A DNA stretch of 14,241 nucleotides from an uncultured bacterium (GCA_903889015.1 CAISVS010000100.1:1-14241); one strand, 5' to 3'. Positions 7,416-14,241 are shown, counted from the stretch's first letter. Notes: generated by a model from the letters alone, not told the origin. Numbers and translations are program-made.

Positions 7416-7421
7416 TGCCGT
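7403..7421. other. Hairpin at the right edge of repeat copy 2
   Basis: ACGGCA (7403-7408), a 7 nt loop GGACCCG and TGCCGT (7416-7421) form a 6 bp stem that straddles the element boundary. No U-run follows in either direction, so a classic intrinsic terminator is not supported. In copy 1 the equivalent stem is not formed. Confidence 0.45.
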
Positions 7422-7454
7422 AAGGAAATGAGATTATTGAGATTTTACTAACTT

Positions 7455-8027
7455 CTACTTTCTATTATTCGTCTGTGGCGCATTTTGCCGAAAAGGGTTC
7501 ATATAAACCACTTGAGTAGGTTTTTCAATTGCCTCTAACTTTTTGGCAGCGGCCCGGATTGTGATGCTATGGTCGTTAATCTCAACTATCTGAGATCTAT
7601 GGACCAATAATTCGGTATCAGATAAACTCTTTATTAAACCTCGATTAACATTTAACTGCTGGATAACAAAACTATCGGTATCGACACTGTAGTCATTAAC
7701 TTTGCCGAGTTTATGCTTTAACTCATCAATAACATTTAATCCAACAAGTTGAAAATTTAAGTCTAATATTTTTTGCAAAGAAATAACATCATTGGCGCCA
7801 ATAAATTCATCATTACTGTCGATTATCATGCCAACATCACTTAGCTCGCGAACATCAGCAATTCGGATATAGGCTGGTCGTTCGGATAGCAAAGGCCCGT
7901 CAACTTCGTAAGCCATGATCTTTAGATTGCTAGGATCAATTACTGGCAATTTTGTAACAGCCAATTTGGTCCCAGTTTGGAGTCCCATGATTGGCGTGCC
8001 GATTAATCTTGATCCTGATAATAACAT
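7455..8027 (-). CDS. PRC-barrel domain protein at the end of the pilus cluster
   Basis: A 190-residue soluble protein, probably with two PRC-barrel beta-domains: about 1-80 (LIGTPIMGLQTGTKLAVTKL, then EVDGP) and about 93-150 (IDELKHKLGKVNDYSV). PRC-barrels bind protein or RNA partners, as in RimM; the role here is unknown. The tail is polar and contains YMNPFRQ. I choose the ATG at 8027 and not the in-frame TTG at 8063, because on the minus strand TATACT ends exactly 6 nt before this ATG and because PRC proteins characteristically begin with MLL.S..LIGTP. It lies 37 nt downstream of the PilP-like gene and may be both cotranscribed with it and expressed from its own promoter. It converges with recX across the hairpin-rich repeat. 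Confidence 0.75.
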   Translation of the reverse strand: MLLSGSRLIGTPIMGLQTGTKLAVTKLPVIDPSNLKIMAYEVDGPLLSERPAYIRIADVRELSDVGMIIDSNDEFIGANDVISLQKILDLNFQLVGLNVIDELKHKLGKVNDYSVDTDSFVIQQLNVNRGLIKSLSDTELLVHRSQIVEINDHSITIRAAAKKLEAIEKPTQVVYMNPFRQNAPQTNNRK

Positions 8028-8063
8028 GTTACTAGTATAAGCGTTTTTTGGTTTAGGCGCCAA
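8028..8063 (-). promoter_or_regulatory. Leaderless promoter of the PRC-barrel gene
   Basis: On the minus strand TATACT (8039-8034) is followed by 6 nt (agtaac) and ATG at 8027. A TTGGCG at 8063-8058 stands 18 nt upstream as a possible -35 box. The spacing equals that seen at ruvC, ruvA and the PH-protein gene. Confidence 0.6.
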
Positions 8064-8064
8064 T

Positions 8065-8343
8065 TTATTCTGAAAAAGGATTTATTCTACCGGATGGCAG
8101 TGGTTTGACAGTGCTATTGTCGCTACTGACGTTTAATTTATTTAGGTCAGATATTGTGATTTGACTTTGTTGTGACGACGTATTGGTGGAACTTTCTTCG
8201 GTTGATATATTTAAAATTTCAGCCAAAGTAATAATAGCAAAGATTAATCCAATAACCATGATTACGATGAATGATACTAATTTTAAATTGTTGAATATTC
8301 CAACTATTAATTTCGAAAGTTCGGTAGCTGATTTACTTTTCAT
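8065..8343 (-). CDS. Small one-TM protein with C-terminal GRINPF motif, PilP-like
   Basis: A 92-residue protein with a short cytoplasmic N-terminus, one TM helix (about 20-44) and a Ser/Thr-rich outer segment ending PSGRINPFSE. The final GR.NPF recalls the GR.DPF-type motif of PilP, the partner of PilN and PilO, though no PilP beta-domain or lipobox is present. It sits directly after pilO with a 1 nt gap, the place pilP takes in many clusters. I infer a reduced PilP-like linker in the alignment subcomplex; this is a positional and motif argument, not a family match. There is no SD; TATACA on the minus strand ends 7 nt before the ATG, so partial leaderless expression is possible. Confidence 0.7.
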   Translation of the reverse strand: MKSKSATELSKLIVGIFNNLKLVSFIVIMVIGLIFAIITLAEILNISTEESSTNTSSQQSQITISDLNKLNVSSDNSTVKPLPSGRINPFSE

Positions 8344-8344
8344 A

Positions 8345-8905
8345 TTATTTTGTATAAACCTCTATTGTTAATGGTTCAACATTGACGTTTGTGCTTGATC
8401 CGGCCACGGGAGTGATATTAATACCGGTTAAACTCATTTTTGGAAGGTTTGTTTCAATTGATTTTAAGAACTGTAGCAAATTGTTTAATGAGAGTGGGCT
8501 CTTTAATTTAATGGTAATATAGTTTGGATTTAATCCGTCGATTTGTTGACCAGCGGTTACGGATGGTGAGTAGTTGAAATCAGAAATTGATACGCCAGTT
8601 GATGCGGCATATTTATTTAAATCGGTAGTTATGCTTGATTGGTAGTCTGCAGCAGATGCATATATCTTTACGGCTTTGTCGCCGTAAGCTTGGACTTTTG
8701 CGATTTCATTACGTACCTGTTGTAATGCTTCTGGGCTAGGGCTGTCAGCCGACGTCGTGGTATTTTTTTGACTATTTTTTAAAACCGAGTCGCGTAGATC
8801 GTTTTGAATAAAATAAAAGCCAGCACTTGTCGCAACGATAACTGTAAAAACAGCAACTCTAAGAATAATTGTCAACGTTGATGGTTTCATGTTAGATTTG
8901 CTCAT
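8345..8905 (-). CDS. pilO: Type IV pilus inner-membrane protein PilO
   Basis: PilO pairs with PilN in the periplasm-facing alignment subcomplex that links the cytoplasmic PilM ring to the pilus channel or cell envelope. The 186-residue protein has a short N-terminus, one TM helix (about 10-33), a charged helical segment (about 58-80, ALQQVRNEIAKVQAYGDKAVK) and a C-terminal ferredoxin-like domain (about 110-186) with the SLNNLLQFLKSIETNLP helix typical of PilO. The ATG overlaps the pilN stop (ATGA), and a good SD, AGAGGTG, stands 7 nt upstream inside pilN. The identity rests on topology, fold pattern and gene order more than on strong sequence identity. Confidence 0.85.
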   Translation of the reverse strand: MSKSNMKPSTLTIILRVAVFTVIVATSAGFYFIQNDLRDSVLKNSQKNTTTSADSPSPEALQQVRNEIAKVQAYGDKAVKIYASAADYQSSITTDLNKYAASTGVSISDFNYSPSVTAGQQIDGLNPNYITIKLKSPLSLNNLLQFLKSIETNLPKMSLTGINITPVAGSSTNVNVEPLTIEVYTK

Positions 8906-9462
8906 TGAATTACACCTCTTTTAATCATGACCGTGCATGTGAATTTTGTCGTATAGCTTGATTTTGTATTTGGATTTGGTGTAGTTGAGGTTATGATAAA
9001 GTTTGAAAATAAAGGTGATCTAGAAGATTGAAAGTTTGCTTTTAATAGTTCTTGACCATCGGCTGATCGAGCGTTAATCTGTAAAGTTGTTGGCGTACCG
9101 ACTGTGGTATTATCTATTGTTAAATTTTCTAGTACCATACCTGTTGGTAAAGCGTTGGCAATTTCGGTTATGACGTCACTATAATTGATTTGCAGGTCCA
9201 AGATTTTTCTAGCGGTTGATATGTCTGAATTTAATTTAGAAAGTTGATTTTTGGCAGTATTGAATAATGAGGTAGTAGACTGACTACTGCTGCTGGTTTG
9301 TCCAGTTGAGCTGGTGTTTTGAATAAAGAAAAACGACACAATACAAGCCATTGCTAAAAATCCAGCGCCTATTGAGCTGAACGTTAGATATCTTAGTGAC
9401 GTCACATTATTATGAGCAGCTCGAAGCTGTTTTTTGGTTTCTTCTGGTAGTAAATTAATCAT
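8902..9462 (-). CDS. pilN: Type IV pilus assembly protein PilN
   Basis: PilN anchors the PilM ring through its short N-terminal cytoplasmic motif and pairs with PilO outside the membrane. The N-terminus MINLLPEETKK is the diagnostic PilM-binding INLLP motif. It is followed by one TM helix (about 25-48), a Ser/Gln/Thr-rich linker and a small alpha/beta domain (about 85-186). I choose the ATG at 9462, not the in-frame TTG at 9468, because it gives an ATGA overlap with the pilM stop, has GGGAG 9 nt upstream, and places the conserved MINLLP at residue 1. The resulting length is 186 residues, close to the family norm. It ends in an ATGA overlap with pilO. Confidence 0.92.
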   Translation of the reverse strand: MINLLPEETKKQLRAAHNNVTSLRYLTFSSIGAGFLAMACIVSFFFIQNTSSTGQTSSSSQSTTSLFNTAKNQLSKLNSDISTARKILDLQINYSDVITEIANALPTGMVLENLTIDNTTVGTPTTLQINARSADGQELLKANFQSSRSPLFSNFIITSTTPNPNTKSSYTTKFTCTVMIKRGVIQ

Positions 9463-10514
9463 TTCCAAATACTCCCAGGAGGTATACTAGCTAGTCCGGC
9501 CACAGTTACATATCTGGAACGAAATTGTCGAGCAGGTTCAGGCAATTTACCAAAATCTAGTTTTTGCCAAGGATTAGCAACACGAGCTGGCATGATAAGC
9601 TCATTTGTGAAATACTCACCAATTCCAGGCATATTACTGCCGCTGCCGACGACAAGAAGTTGTTCGAGTTTGCGGTCGTCACTAATACGCTCGTTGTAAT
9701 AGCGCATTACTTTTCGGGTTTCGATAATGATTTGGGTTAAACTTTGTTCGACTGCGCCTCGAATTTTTTCTTGACGAGGGCCAGCCCCAAGGCCATTTAA
9801 AACTTTTAATTGATGAGCATTTTCGAGGGTTACTTCTAGTCGTTTGGCAATATCAATCGTAAAGGTGTTGCCACCAATTGCTAGACCACCCGTAACACGA
9901 ACAGCACCGCTATCTAGTACGGCAATATCAGTTGTGGCGGGGCCAATATCCACAATTACACTTGGTAGGTTACCTTCTTCGATTTTGGTTAGCAGTCTAG
10001 CGACAGCACTCATGCTTGGTTCGACAAGCACAACTCTTAGGCCGGCGCTTTCAGCGGCAGCAACGCATTTATCAACGATTAATCTTGGAACGGCGCTCAT
10101 CAAGACGGTAATTTCTTTTTTATTTCGTTCGATAATCTGCGAATCGATATATAAAGTTGATGCTGGTACAGGAATATATTGATCAACCTCAAGTTCAACA
10201 GCTTCTTTAAGGTGTTTTTCGACATTATTTGGCATATTAAATGTTCTGGAATAGCTGCGTGTTGTTGGGATGCCAATAACAACGTGGTCACTAGGTAATA
10301 CGCCAATTAATTTTTCTTTGATAAGCGATTGAATGTTGTCAGCTAAATAAGTGCTATCACCTTCAAGTGATTCTTTGACCTTTGCTGGTTCTAGGTCGAT
10401 TGATCCATAACCAAGAACAAGCCATCGTCTGGTGTCGATAGCCATAACTTTTATACCAGTATTGCTGATATCAAGTCCGATAAGCTGTTTATCTGTAAAT
10501 AATAATTTTGCCAT
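9459..10514 (-). CDS. pilM: Type IV pilus assembly ATPase PilM (actin-like)
   Basis: PilM is an FtsA/actin-like cytoplasmic protein that binds the N-terminus of PilN and forms a ring around the pilus machine. The 351-residue length is typical. Actin-fold nucleotide motifs are GLDISNTGIK (phosphate 1, 13-22), DIGPATTDIA (phosphate 2, 189-198) and VVGSGSNMPG (adenosine motif, 288-297); ELEVDQYIPVP (108-117) is the region found in most PilM proteins. The 70 bp gap from pilC contains an extended -10 box, so pilMNO may be expressed separately from pilBC. Its TGA stop overlaps the pilN ATG. Confidence 0.95.
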   Translation of the reverse strand: MAKLLFTDKQLIGLDISNTGIKVMAIDTRRWLVLGYGSIDLEPAKVKESLEGDSTYLADNIQSLIKEKLIGVLPSDHVVIGIPTTRSYSRTFNMPNNVEKHLKEAVELEVDQYIPVPASTLYIDSQIIERNKKEITVLMSAVPRLIVDKCVAAAESAGLRVVLVEPSMSAVARLLTKIEEGNLPSVIVDIGPATTDIAVLDSGAVRVTGGLAIGGNTFTIDIAKRLEVTLENAHQLKVLNGLGAGPRQEKIRGAVEQSLTQIIIETRKVMRYYNERISDDRKLEQLLVVGSGSNMPGIGEYFTNELIMPARVANPWQKLDFGKLPEPARQFRSRYVTVAGLASIPPGSIWK

Positions 10515-10542
10515 GATGCCCGTCTGGTCAATTCTATATTTA

Positions 10543-10548
10543 ATTATA
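10543..10548 (-). promoter_or_regulatory. Extended -10 box upstream of pilM
   Basis: On the minus strand TGC-TATAAT (box at 10548-10543) lies 28 nt before the pilM ATG in the gap after pilC. The predicted leader is about 22 nt. This suggests an internal promoter dividing the pilus cluster into pilBC and pilMNO plus downstream genes. Confidence 0.6.
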
Positions 10549-10584
10549 GCATGAGCATATTGGATATTTACAATATTTTTATAT

Positions 10585-11814
10585 TTATTTTATACTGGTT
10601 GCGAGGCCGGCGATTGGCAACATAACTGCGGCTGCAATCAGACCAACCATGCCACCCATAATAACAATCATGACAGGTTCGATAATTGAACTCATACCCT
10701 CAATCGATCGGTCAACTTCTTCTTCATAAAAGTCTGCCACTTTGACAAGGACGGTGTCTGTTTGACCAGTTTCTTCGCCGACTAGTAACATTTGAGAAAC
10801 GATTGGTGGAAAAAGCGGGTTGGCTTCGATGACTGACGATAATGGCTTACCGATTTTAACTTGGGCTTCGGCATCAAGTAGAGCTTGTTCAAAGATAGCA
10901 TTACCAACTGCTCGAGAAGTGACGTCTAAGGCTTCAAGCACGGCTACGCCAGCCTCAATCAGGGCTGAGAATGTACGCGTAAAGTGGGCAACGGCGATTT
11001 TCATGATAATAGTTTTAAGAACTGGTGTTTTTAATAAAACATAGTGAAATTGGTATTTACCTTTTGGTGTTTTGATGTAACGGAGAAGGCCATAGATACC
11101 ACCACCCATAACAGCAAAGATAATCCACCAGTATTGAGTAAAAAAGCCGCTGGCGTCCAACATGATTTGGGTTAAGGCTGGCAATTTTGCACTTGATCCG
11201 CCAAGGTCTTTCATGATTTTACCAATTTGAGGAATAACAAAAAGCATCAAACCAAAGAAGGCGCCAGCGGTAATAACCAGCAGAACAATTGGATAAGACA
11301 TCGAACTTTTAATCTTCTTGCGCATGGTTGTACTTTTTTCTTGTTGAGCTGCAAGACGCTTTAAAATTTCGTCCAAAATTCCGGCTGCTTCACCGGCTCG
11401 CACCATGTTGACATAGACGTCGTTAAAGGTGTTGGGATATTTTGCCAAAGCGTCACCAAGTGTTAATCCACCTTCAACGTCATGAATAACTCCGTTTAAA
11501 ATCGTTTTTAAAAGTGGACTTTCGGCAACGTGATCGGATAGGGCGGTTAAGGCGCGCAAAAGTGGCACACCGGCGCCAACCATGGCGCTTAATTGACGCG
11601 TAAACATAACCAGTTGATCGGGTTTAATCTTTTTGGTACCCATGAAGCTACCAATAGAAGAGCTAGTAACCTTTTCTTTTGTCTCTTTGATACTGACTGG
11701 TCGTAATTTTAATTTTGATAGAGCGTCAATAACTCCAGCTCGGTCAGGTTGTTCGATTGAACTTGTGACTGAAGTACCTTTGGCATCAATGGCTACATAA
11801 GCAAAAGTAGGCAT
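10585..11814 (-). CDS. pilC: Type IV pilus inner-membrane platform protein PilC
   Basis: PilC is the polytopic platform on which the extension ATPase acts to insert pilins into the growing filament. The 409-residue length is standard. The N-terminus (MPTFAYVAIDAKG) is followed by two T2SSF cytoplasmic helical domains, about 66-190 and 275-400, each with the FTRQLSAMVGAGVPLLRAL / FTRTFSALIEAGVAVLEAL signature and a MVRAGE / LLVGEETG segment. TM helices are at about 174-195, 226-246 and 377-401. The start is 2 nt after the pilB stop. No clear SD is visible, so coupling to pilB translation is likely. Confidence 0.97.
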   Translation of the reverse strand: MPTFAYVAIDAKGTSVTSSIEQPDRAGVIDALSKLKLRPVSIKETKEKVTSSSIGSFMGTKKIKPDQLVMFTRQLSAMVGAGVPLLRALTALSDHVAESPLLKTILNGVIHDVEGGLTLGDALAKYPNTFNDVYVNMVRAGEAAGILDEILKRLAAQQEKSTTMRKKIKSSMSYPIVLLVITAGAFFGLMLFVIPQIGKIMKDLGGSSAKLPALTQIMLDASGFFTQYWWIIFAVMGGGIYGLLRYIKTPKGKYQFHYVLLKTPVLKTIIMKIAVAHFTRTFSALIEAGVAVLEALDVTSRAVGNAIFEQALLDAEAQVKIGKPLSSVIEANPLFPPIVSQMLLVGEETGQTDTVLVKVADFYEEEVDRSIEGMSSIIEPVMIVIMGGMVGLIAAAVMLPIAGLATSIK

Positions 11815-11816
11815 AA

Positions 11817-13598
11817 TTATTCTTTTGTCACCCTAATGACTTCTTCTAGAGTAGTTTCACCACGAAGAACTTTAATTAACCCATCGGTTTGCATTGTTGC
11901 CATACCTTCGCTGACTGCTTGGTCTCGGAGCATATTACTGGTTGCGTTACCGATAATTAATTGTTGCATTGGAACGGTATTTTTTAGCACTTCATAAATA
12001 CCCATTCGTCCTCGATAGCCATACATTGATCCATCTTCGTTGTCGTTAGGGTCATTGTGGTACAAAGTGTTAATACCATGTTCGTCAGTTGCCAGTGGTG
12101 TGTCTCCGCCAACACCTTCGGCAGCAGCAGCTTTTTCAAGATTATGGATATAGCTAAAATCTTGACCAGGTTTGAGTTTAAATAATTTTATAATTTCGTC
12201 TTGTTCTTCCTGGCTTGGTTTATAGCTGATTCTGGTTTCATGGCGAACTCGACGCACCAAACGCTGACCAACGACGGCTCTAACGATACTAGCGATAAGG
12301 AATGGCTCGATACCCATGTCGAGTAAACGCGGCAAGCAAGTTGCGGCGTCATTGGTGTGTAGTGTACTAAAGACCAAGTGTCCAGTTAGAGCCGCCTGAA
12401 CTCCCAAGTCGGCGGTTTCGGTATCGCGGATCTCTCCGATCATAATAATGTCTGGGTCTTGACGCAAAAGTGCGCGTAGGCCGTTAGCAAAGGTCATTCC
12501 GGCTTTGGCATTGGTCTGAGTTTGGTTAACACCGACAATTTTATACTCAACTGGGTCTTCAACGGTTGAAATATTGACATCGGGGTTATTAAGGATAGAT
12601 AAAATACTAAACAAGCTGGTTGATTTACCGCTACCAGTTGGACCGGTAATCAAAATCATGCCATTGGCCTCTGTTAACGCTGAATTAATATTAACAAGTG
12701 ATTGACCCCAATATCCGAGTGATTCCAATGTTACGGCCTGGTTTGATTCATCCAAAATACGCATAACGGTCTTTTCGCCGTCAGCCACAGGTAAGGTGCT
12801 AACACGAAGAGCATATTGCTTACCGGCAACTTTAATTTTAAAACGACCGTCCTGTGGCACGCGGTGTTCATCGATTTTAAGGTTACTTAAAATTTTAATA
12901 CGGCTGACTAGAGCGCCTAAAACGTTACGTGGCAAACGGTTGACTTCTTTTAAGACACCATCGATTCGGTATCGAACTTGAACAAAACCCTCGCGAGGCT
13001 CGATGTGAATATCGCTGGCGTGCGAACGAATAGCATATTCAAGTAACAGGTTAATTGTTTTGGCAATTGGTGAATCTTCGGAGACTTCTTGCTTAGACAC
13101 TTCTTCATTTACGGTGTTATCATCTCTTTGAATATCAATAACTTCGTTTAGCTCGTTGGTTACATCGCCTCGGTATGCTTCAAGGCTAGTTATAATGTTT
13201 TCATGAGTGGCGATGTAAATCTTGGTATTTGTGCCAATCTCTTTTTCTATAAAGTTAACAGCTTGGACATCATCTGGGTCATCCATAGCCAAATGACACA
13301 GGCCATCAGCGTCAACTTGAAATAAAATTGCATTGTATTGACGGGCAATACGCTCGGGAATTTTGGCCAGAACATCTGATGGGATATCGTGAGCCTTGAC
13401 TTCAATATATGGAATCTGTGCATACTCAGCAAAAGCTTTGACTAATACTTCATCGGTAATTAATTCATTTTGGACAGCTAGTTCTTGTAGGGTACGTTTA
13501 GTATGAGCCCCTTCTTCTTTGAGGGTATTAATTTGCTCAGCAGTGACAGTGCCACCACGTAAAAGCAACTTTTCCATTGTACTGTCTGGTATGCGCAT
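11817..13598 (-). CDS. pilB: Type IV pilus extension ATPase PilB, lacking the zinc-binding cysteines
   Basis: PilB is the hexameric secretion-type ATPase that powers pilus assembly. The 593-residue protein has an MshEN-type N-terminal domain (about 1-150), the N2 domain (RSHASDIHIEPREG, 191-204) and a RecA-like motor with Walker A GPTGSGKST (319-327), Asp box STVEDPVEY (344-352), Walker B IIMIGEIRD (384-392) and His box TGHLVFSTLHTND (405-417). After QRLVRR (445-450) most PilB/GspE proteins carry two CxxC pairs that bind zinc; here there is no Cys, and a Glu/Lys- and Asp/Asn-rich insertion (about 453-525) leads into YRGRMGIYEVL. Only two Cys exist in the whole protein (101 and 421). It is the first gene of the cluster, divergent from tsaE by 62 bp. 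An alternative start is Met8. Confidence 0.97.
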   Translation of the reverse strand: MRIPDSTMEKLLLRGGTVTAEQINTLKEEGAHTKRTLQELAVQNELITDEVLVKAFAEYAQIPYIEVKAHDIPSDVLAKIPERIARQYNAILFQVDADGLCHLAMDDPDDVQAVNFIEKEIGTNTKIYIATHENIITSLEAYRGDVTNELNEVIDIQRDDNTVNEEVSKQEVSEDSPIAKTINLLLEYAIRSHASDIHIEPREGFVQVRYRIDGVLKEVNRLPRNVLGALVSRIKILSNLKIDEHRVPQDGRFKIKVAGKQYALRVSTLPVADGEKTVMRILDESNQAVTLESLGYWGQSLVNINSALTEANGMILITGPTGSGKSTSLFSILSILNNPDVNISTVEDPVEYKIVGVNQTQTNAKAGMTFANGLRALLRQDPDIIMIGEIRDTETADLGVQAALTGHLVFSTLHTNDAATCLPRLLDMGIEPFLIASIVRAVVGQRLVRRVRHETRISYKPSQEEQDEIIKLFKLKPGQDFSYIHNLEKAAAAEGVGGDTPLATDEHGINTLYHNDPNDNEDGSMYGYRGRMGIYEVLKNTVPMQQLIIGNATSNMLRDQAVSEGMATMQTDGLIKVLRGETTLEEVIRVTKE

Positions 13599-13611
13599 AG
13601 TGCTTGTGTCT

Positions 13612-13617
13612 ATTGTA
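13612..13617 (-). promoter_or_regulatory. Possible -10 box of pilB
   Basis: On the minus strand TACAAT (13617-13612) lies 13 nt before the pilB ATG, predicting a leader of about 7 nt. It shares the 62 bp divergent gap with the tsaE promoter, so the two promoters could compete. No convincing -35 box is visible. Confidence 0.45.
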
Positions 13618-13645
13618 AATTACCATGCCAAAAAGCGCTAGATGA

Positions 13646-13651
13646 TATAAT
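13646..13651 (+). promoter_or_regulatory. Extended -10 box of tsaE
   Basis: TGA-TATAAT (box at 13646-13651) lies 9 nt before the tsaE ATG at 13661, giving a transcript with only about 3 nt of leader. No SD is present. Confidence 0.65.
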
Positions 13652-13660
13652 AAATAACAA

Positions 13661-14119
13661 ATGTTTATAGAGGTAAAAAGTGGAAAAGAAATGCAGCAAT
13701 TTGGCGCGAAGATTAGCGCAGTGTTTTGTGGCGGCGAAATTATTGAATTAATCGGTGATGTTGGGTCCGGAAAAACAACCTTAACCAAAGGAATTGCAAT
13801 CGGTTTGGGCGTAACTGAAAACGTCCAAAGCCCAAGTTTTACAATTAATCGTGTTTACGCGGGGCGTGATGATATTACGTTGTCACATTATGATTTTTAT
13901 CGACTGAATGACGCCGGCATTATGGCTGAAGAGCTGCAAGAGGTGACTGGTGATTCTAAAACAGTGACGGTCATTGAGTGGGGTGGAGTGGTGGAAGGTG
14001 TGTTGCCAATTGACCGTCTGTCAATCAGAATTACTTCGCTAACTGAGGCTACACGTCAACTTGAACTTATTGCTGGCGGTGAAAACAGTCGTAAAATATT
14101 GGAAGGTTTAAAATTATGA
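13661..14119 (+). CDS. tsaE: tRNA threonylcarbamoyladenosine biosynthesis ATPase TsaE
   Basis: TsaE is the P-loop ATPase that works with TsaB and TsaD to place threonylcarbamoyl on A37 of ANN-decoding tRNAs (t6A). The 152-residue protein is of family length and shows Walker A GDVGSGKT (32-39), the switch-like SPSF (57-60), the HYDFYRL motif (76-82) and the Trp-containing IEWGG (105-109), all diagnostic for TsaE. The start follows an extended -10 box and agrees with the family N-terminus. Its TGA stop overlaps the tsaB ATG (ATGA), so t6A genes are coupled here. It faces away from pilB and has no apparent functional tie to the pilus cluster. Confidence 0.96.
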   Translation: MFIEVKSGKEMQQFGAKISAVFCGGEIIELIGDVGSGKTTLTKGIAIGLGVTENVQSPSFTINRVYAGRDDITLSHYDFYRLNDAGIMAEELQEVTGDSKTVTVIEWGGVVEGVLPIDRLSIRITSLTEATRQLELIAGGENSRKILEGLKL

Positions 14120-14241
14120 TTTTGTTATTAAATACCAGCACACCAACCTGTTATTTATCTTTGGTTGACGGCGGTTGGCGCCAAGATTATGAGTGGTTGG
14201 CGGCCCGGACTTTAGCTAAAGGCTTACTTGGTTTTTTGAAC
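14116..14241 (+). CDS. tsaB: TsaB, N-terminal fragment running off the window
   Basis: Forty-two codons are visible, beginning MILLLNTSTPTCYLSLVDGG and continuing WLAARTLAKGLLGFLN at the window edge. The ILx(I/L)(D/N)TST..C pattern is the N-terminal strand-turn of the TsaB/TsaD ASKHA fold. TsaB is the non-catalytic partner that holds TsaD in the t6A complex. The usual Asp of IDTS is Asn here. The start overlaps the tsaE stop, and a Shine-Dalgarno GGAAGG (14101-14106) stands 9 nt upstream. Position after tsaE is the common order. Only the N-terminus can be judged. Confidence 0.85.
   Translation, partial: MILLLNTSTPTCYLSLVDGGWRQDYEWLAARTLAKGLLGFLN

Noticed and set aside
7244..7421. tRNA or known riboswitch in the hairpin cluster
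   Set aside because: There is no T-loop GTTCRA-type block, acceptor pairing or CCA, and it lies downstream of both neighbouring genes, which does not suit a cis riboswitch.
8028..8063. TTG at 8063 as start of the PRC-barrel protein
   Set aside because: It needs a rare start codon and adds 12 non-conserved residues, while the ATG at 8027 has a properly spaced -10 box and gives the usual PRC N-terminus. A coupled TTG start is not fully excluded.
9463..9468. TTG at 9468 as start of PilN
   Set aside because: The ATG two codons later gives the ATGA overlap with pilM, the conserved MINLLP terminus and a well-placed GGGAG.
9844..10182. 112-codon plus-strand ORF opposite pilM
   Set aside because: It is a reading-frame shadow of pilM with Ser/Thr/Pro-skewed composition and no start signal.
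10515..10584. Intrinsic terminator between pilC and pilM
   Set aside because: Only weak AT-only pairing (ATATT-gta-AATAT) is present, with no GC stem followed by a U-run.

Overview
The window reads as a piece of the chromosome of a Candidate Phyla Radiation bacterium, most likely Candidatus Saccharibacteria (TM7). The reasons are the gene set and order (lamin-tail surface protein, ruvC-ruvA-ruvB, PH-domain membrane protein, recA-recX, a compact pilB-C-M-N-O type IV pilus cluster, tsaE-tsaB), the AT-rich and tightly packed coding, and the lack of leaders on many genes. TGA is an ordinary stop here (pilM, pilN and tsaE end on TGA inside ATGA overlaps), which argues against the SR1/Gracilibacteria code. 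The lineage is inferred from remembered family features, not from a search.

Layout. 1-206 is non-coding and holds one copy of a structured repeat (33-120). 207-2165 encodes a large secreted, membrane-anchored protein with two lamin-tail domains and two arrays of Cys-based repeats. 2180-4276 is ruvC, ruvA and ruvB, the Holliday-junction resolvasome. 4284-5027 is a two-TM protein with a bacterial PH domain. Convergent to it is a lone type IV pilin-like gene (5419-5024, minus). 5523-7218 is recA followed by recX. 7219-7454 is non-coding and holds the second, inverted and enlarged copy of the repeat (7244-7415), packed with hairpins. From 13598 down to 7455 the minus strand carries the pilus assembly cluster: pilB, pilC, pilM, pilN, pilO, a short PilP-like one-TM protein and a PRC-barrel protein. 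Divergent from pilB, tsaE (13661-14119) and the start of tsaB (14116 to the window end) belong to tRNA t6A modification.

How the genes fit together. RuvC/A/B and RecA/RecX form a homologous recombination set. PilB (extension ATPase), PilC (platform), PilM/N/O with the PilP-like protein (alignment subcomplex) and the pilin would build a type IV pilus. The retraction ATPase and prepilin peptidase are not in the window. A pilus able to take up DNA next to recA and ruv is suggestive of transformation, but adjacency is the only evidence here.

Expression signals are unusually legible. Several genes (ruvC, ruvA, the PH protein and the PRC-barrel protein) have a TATAAT-like box ending exactly 6 nt before the ATG, as expected for leaderless mRNAs, and in two cases the box itself supplies the stop codon of the upstream gene. 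Several genes inside operons (ruvB, pilN, pilO, tsaB) have Shine-Dalgarno sequences and stop/start overlaps, and recA has a leader with a strong SD. These signals correct three gene starts: the PH protein to 4284, pilN to 9462 and the PRC-barrel protein to 8027. The most novel item is the pair of inverted repeat elements bracketing the 7 kb ruv-recA segment.
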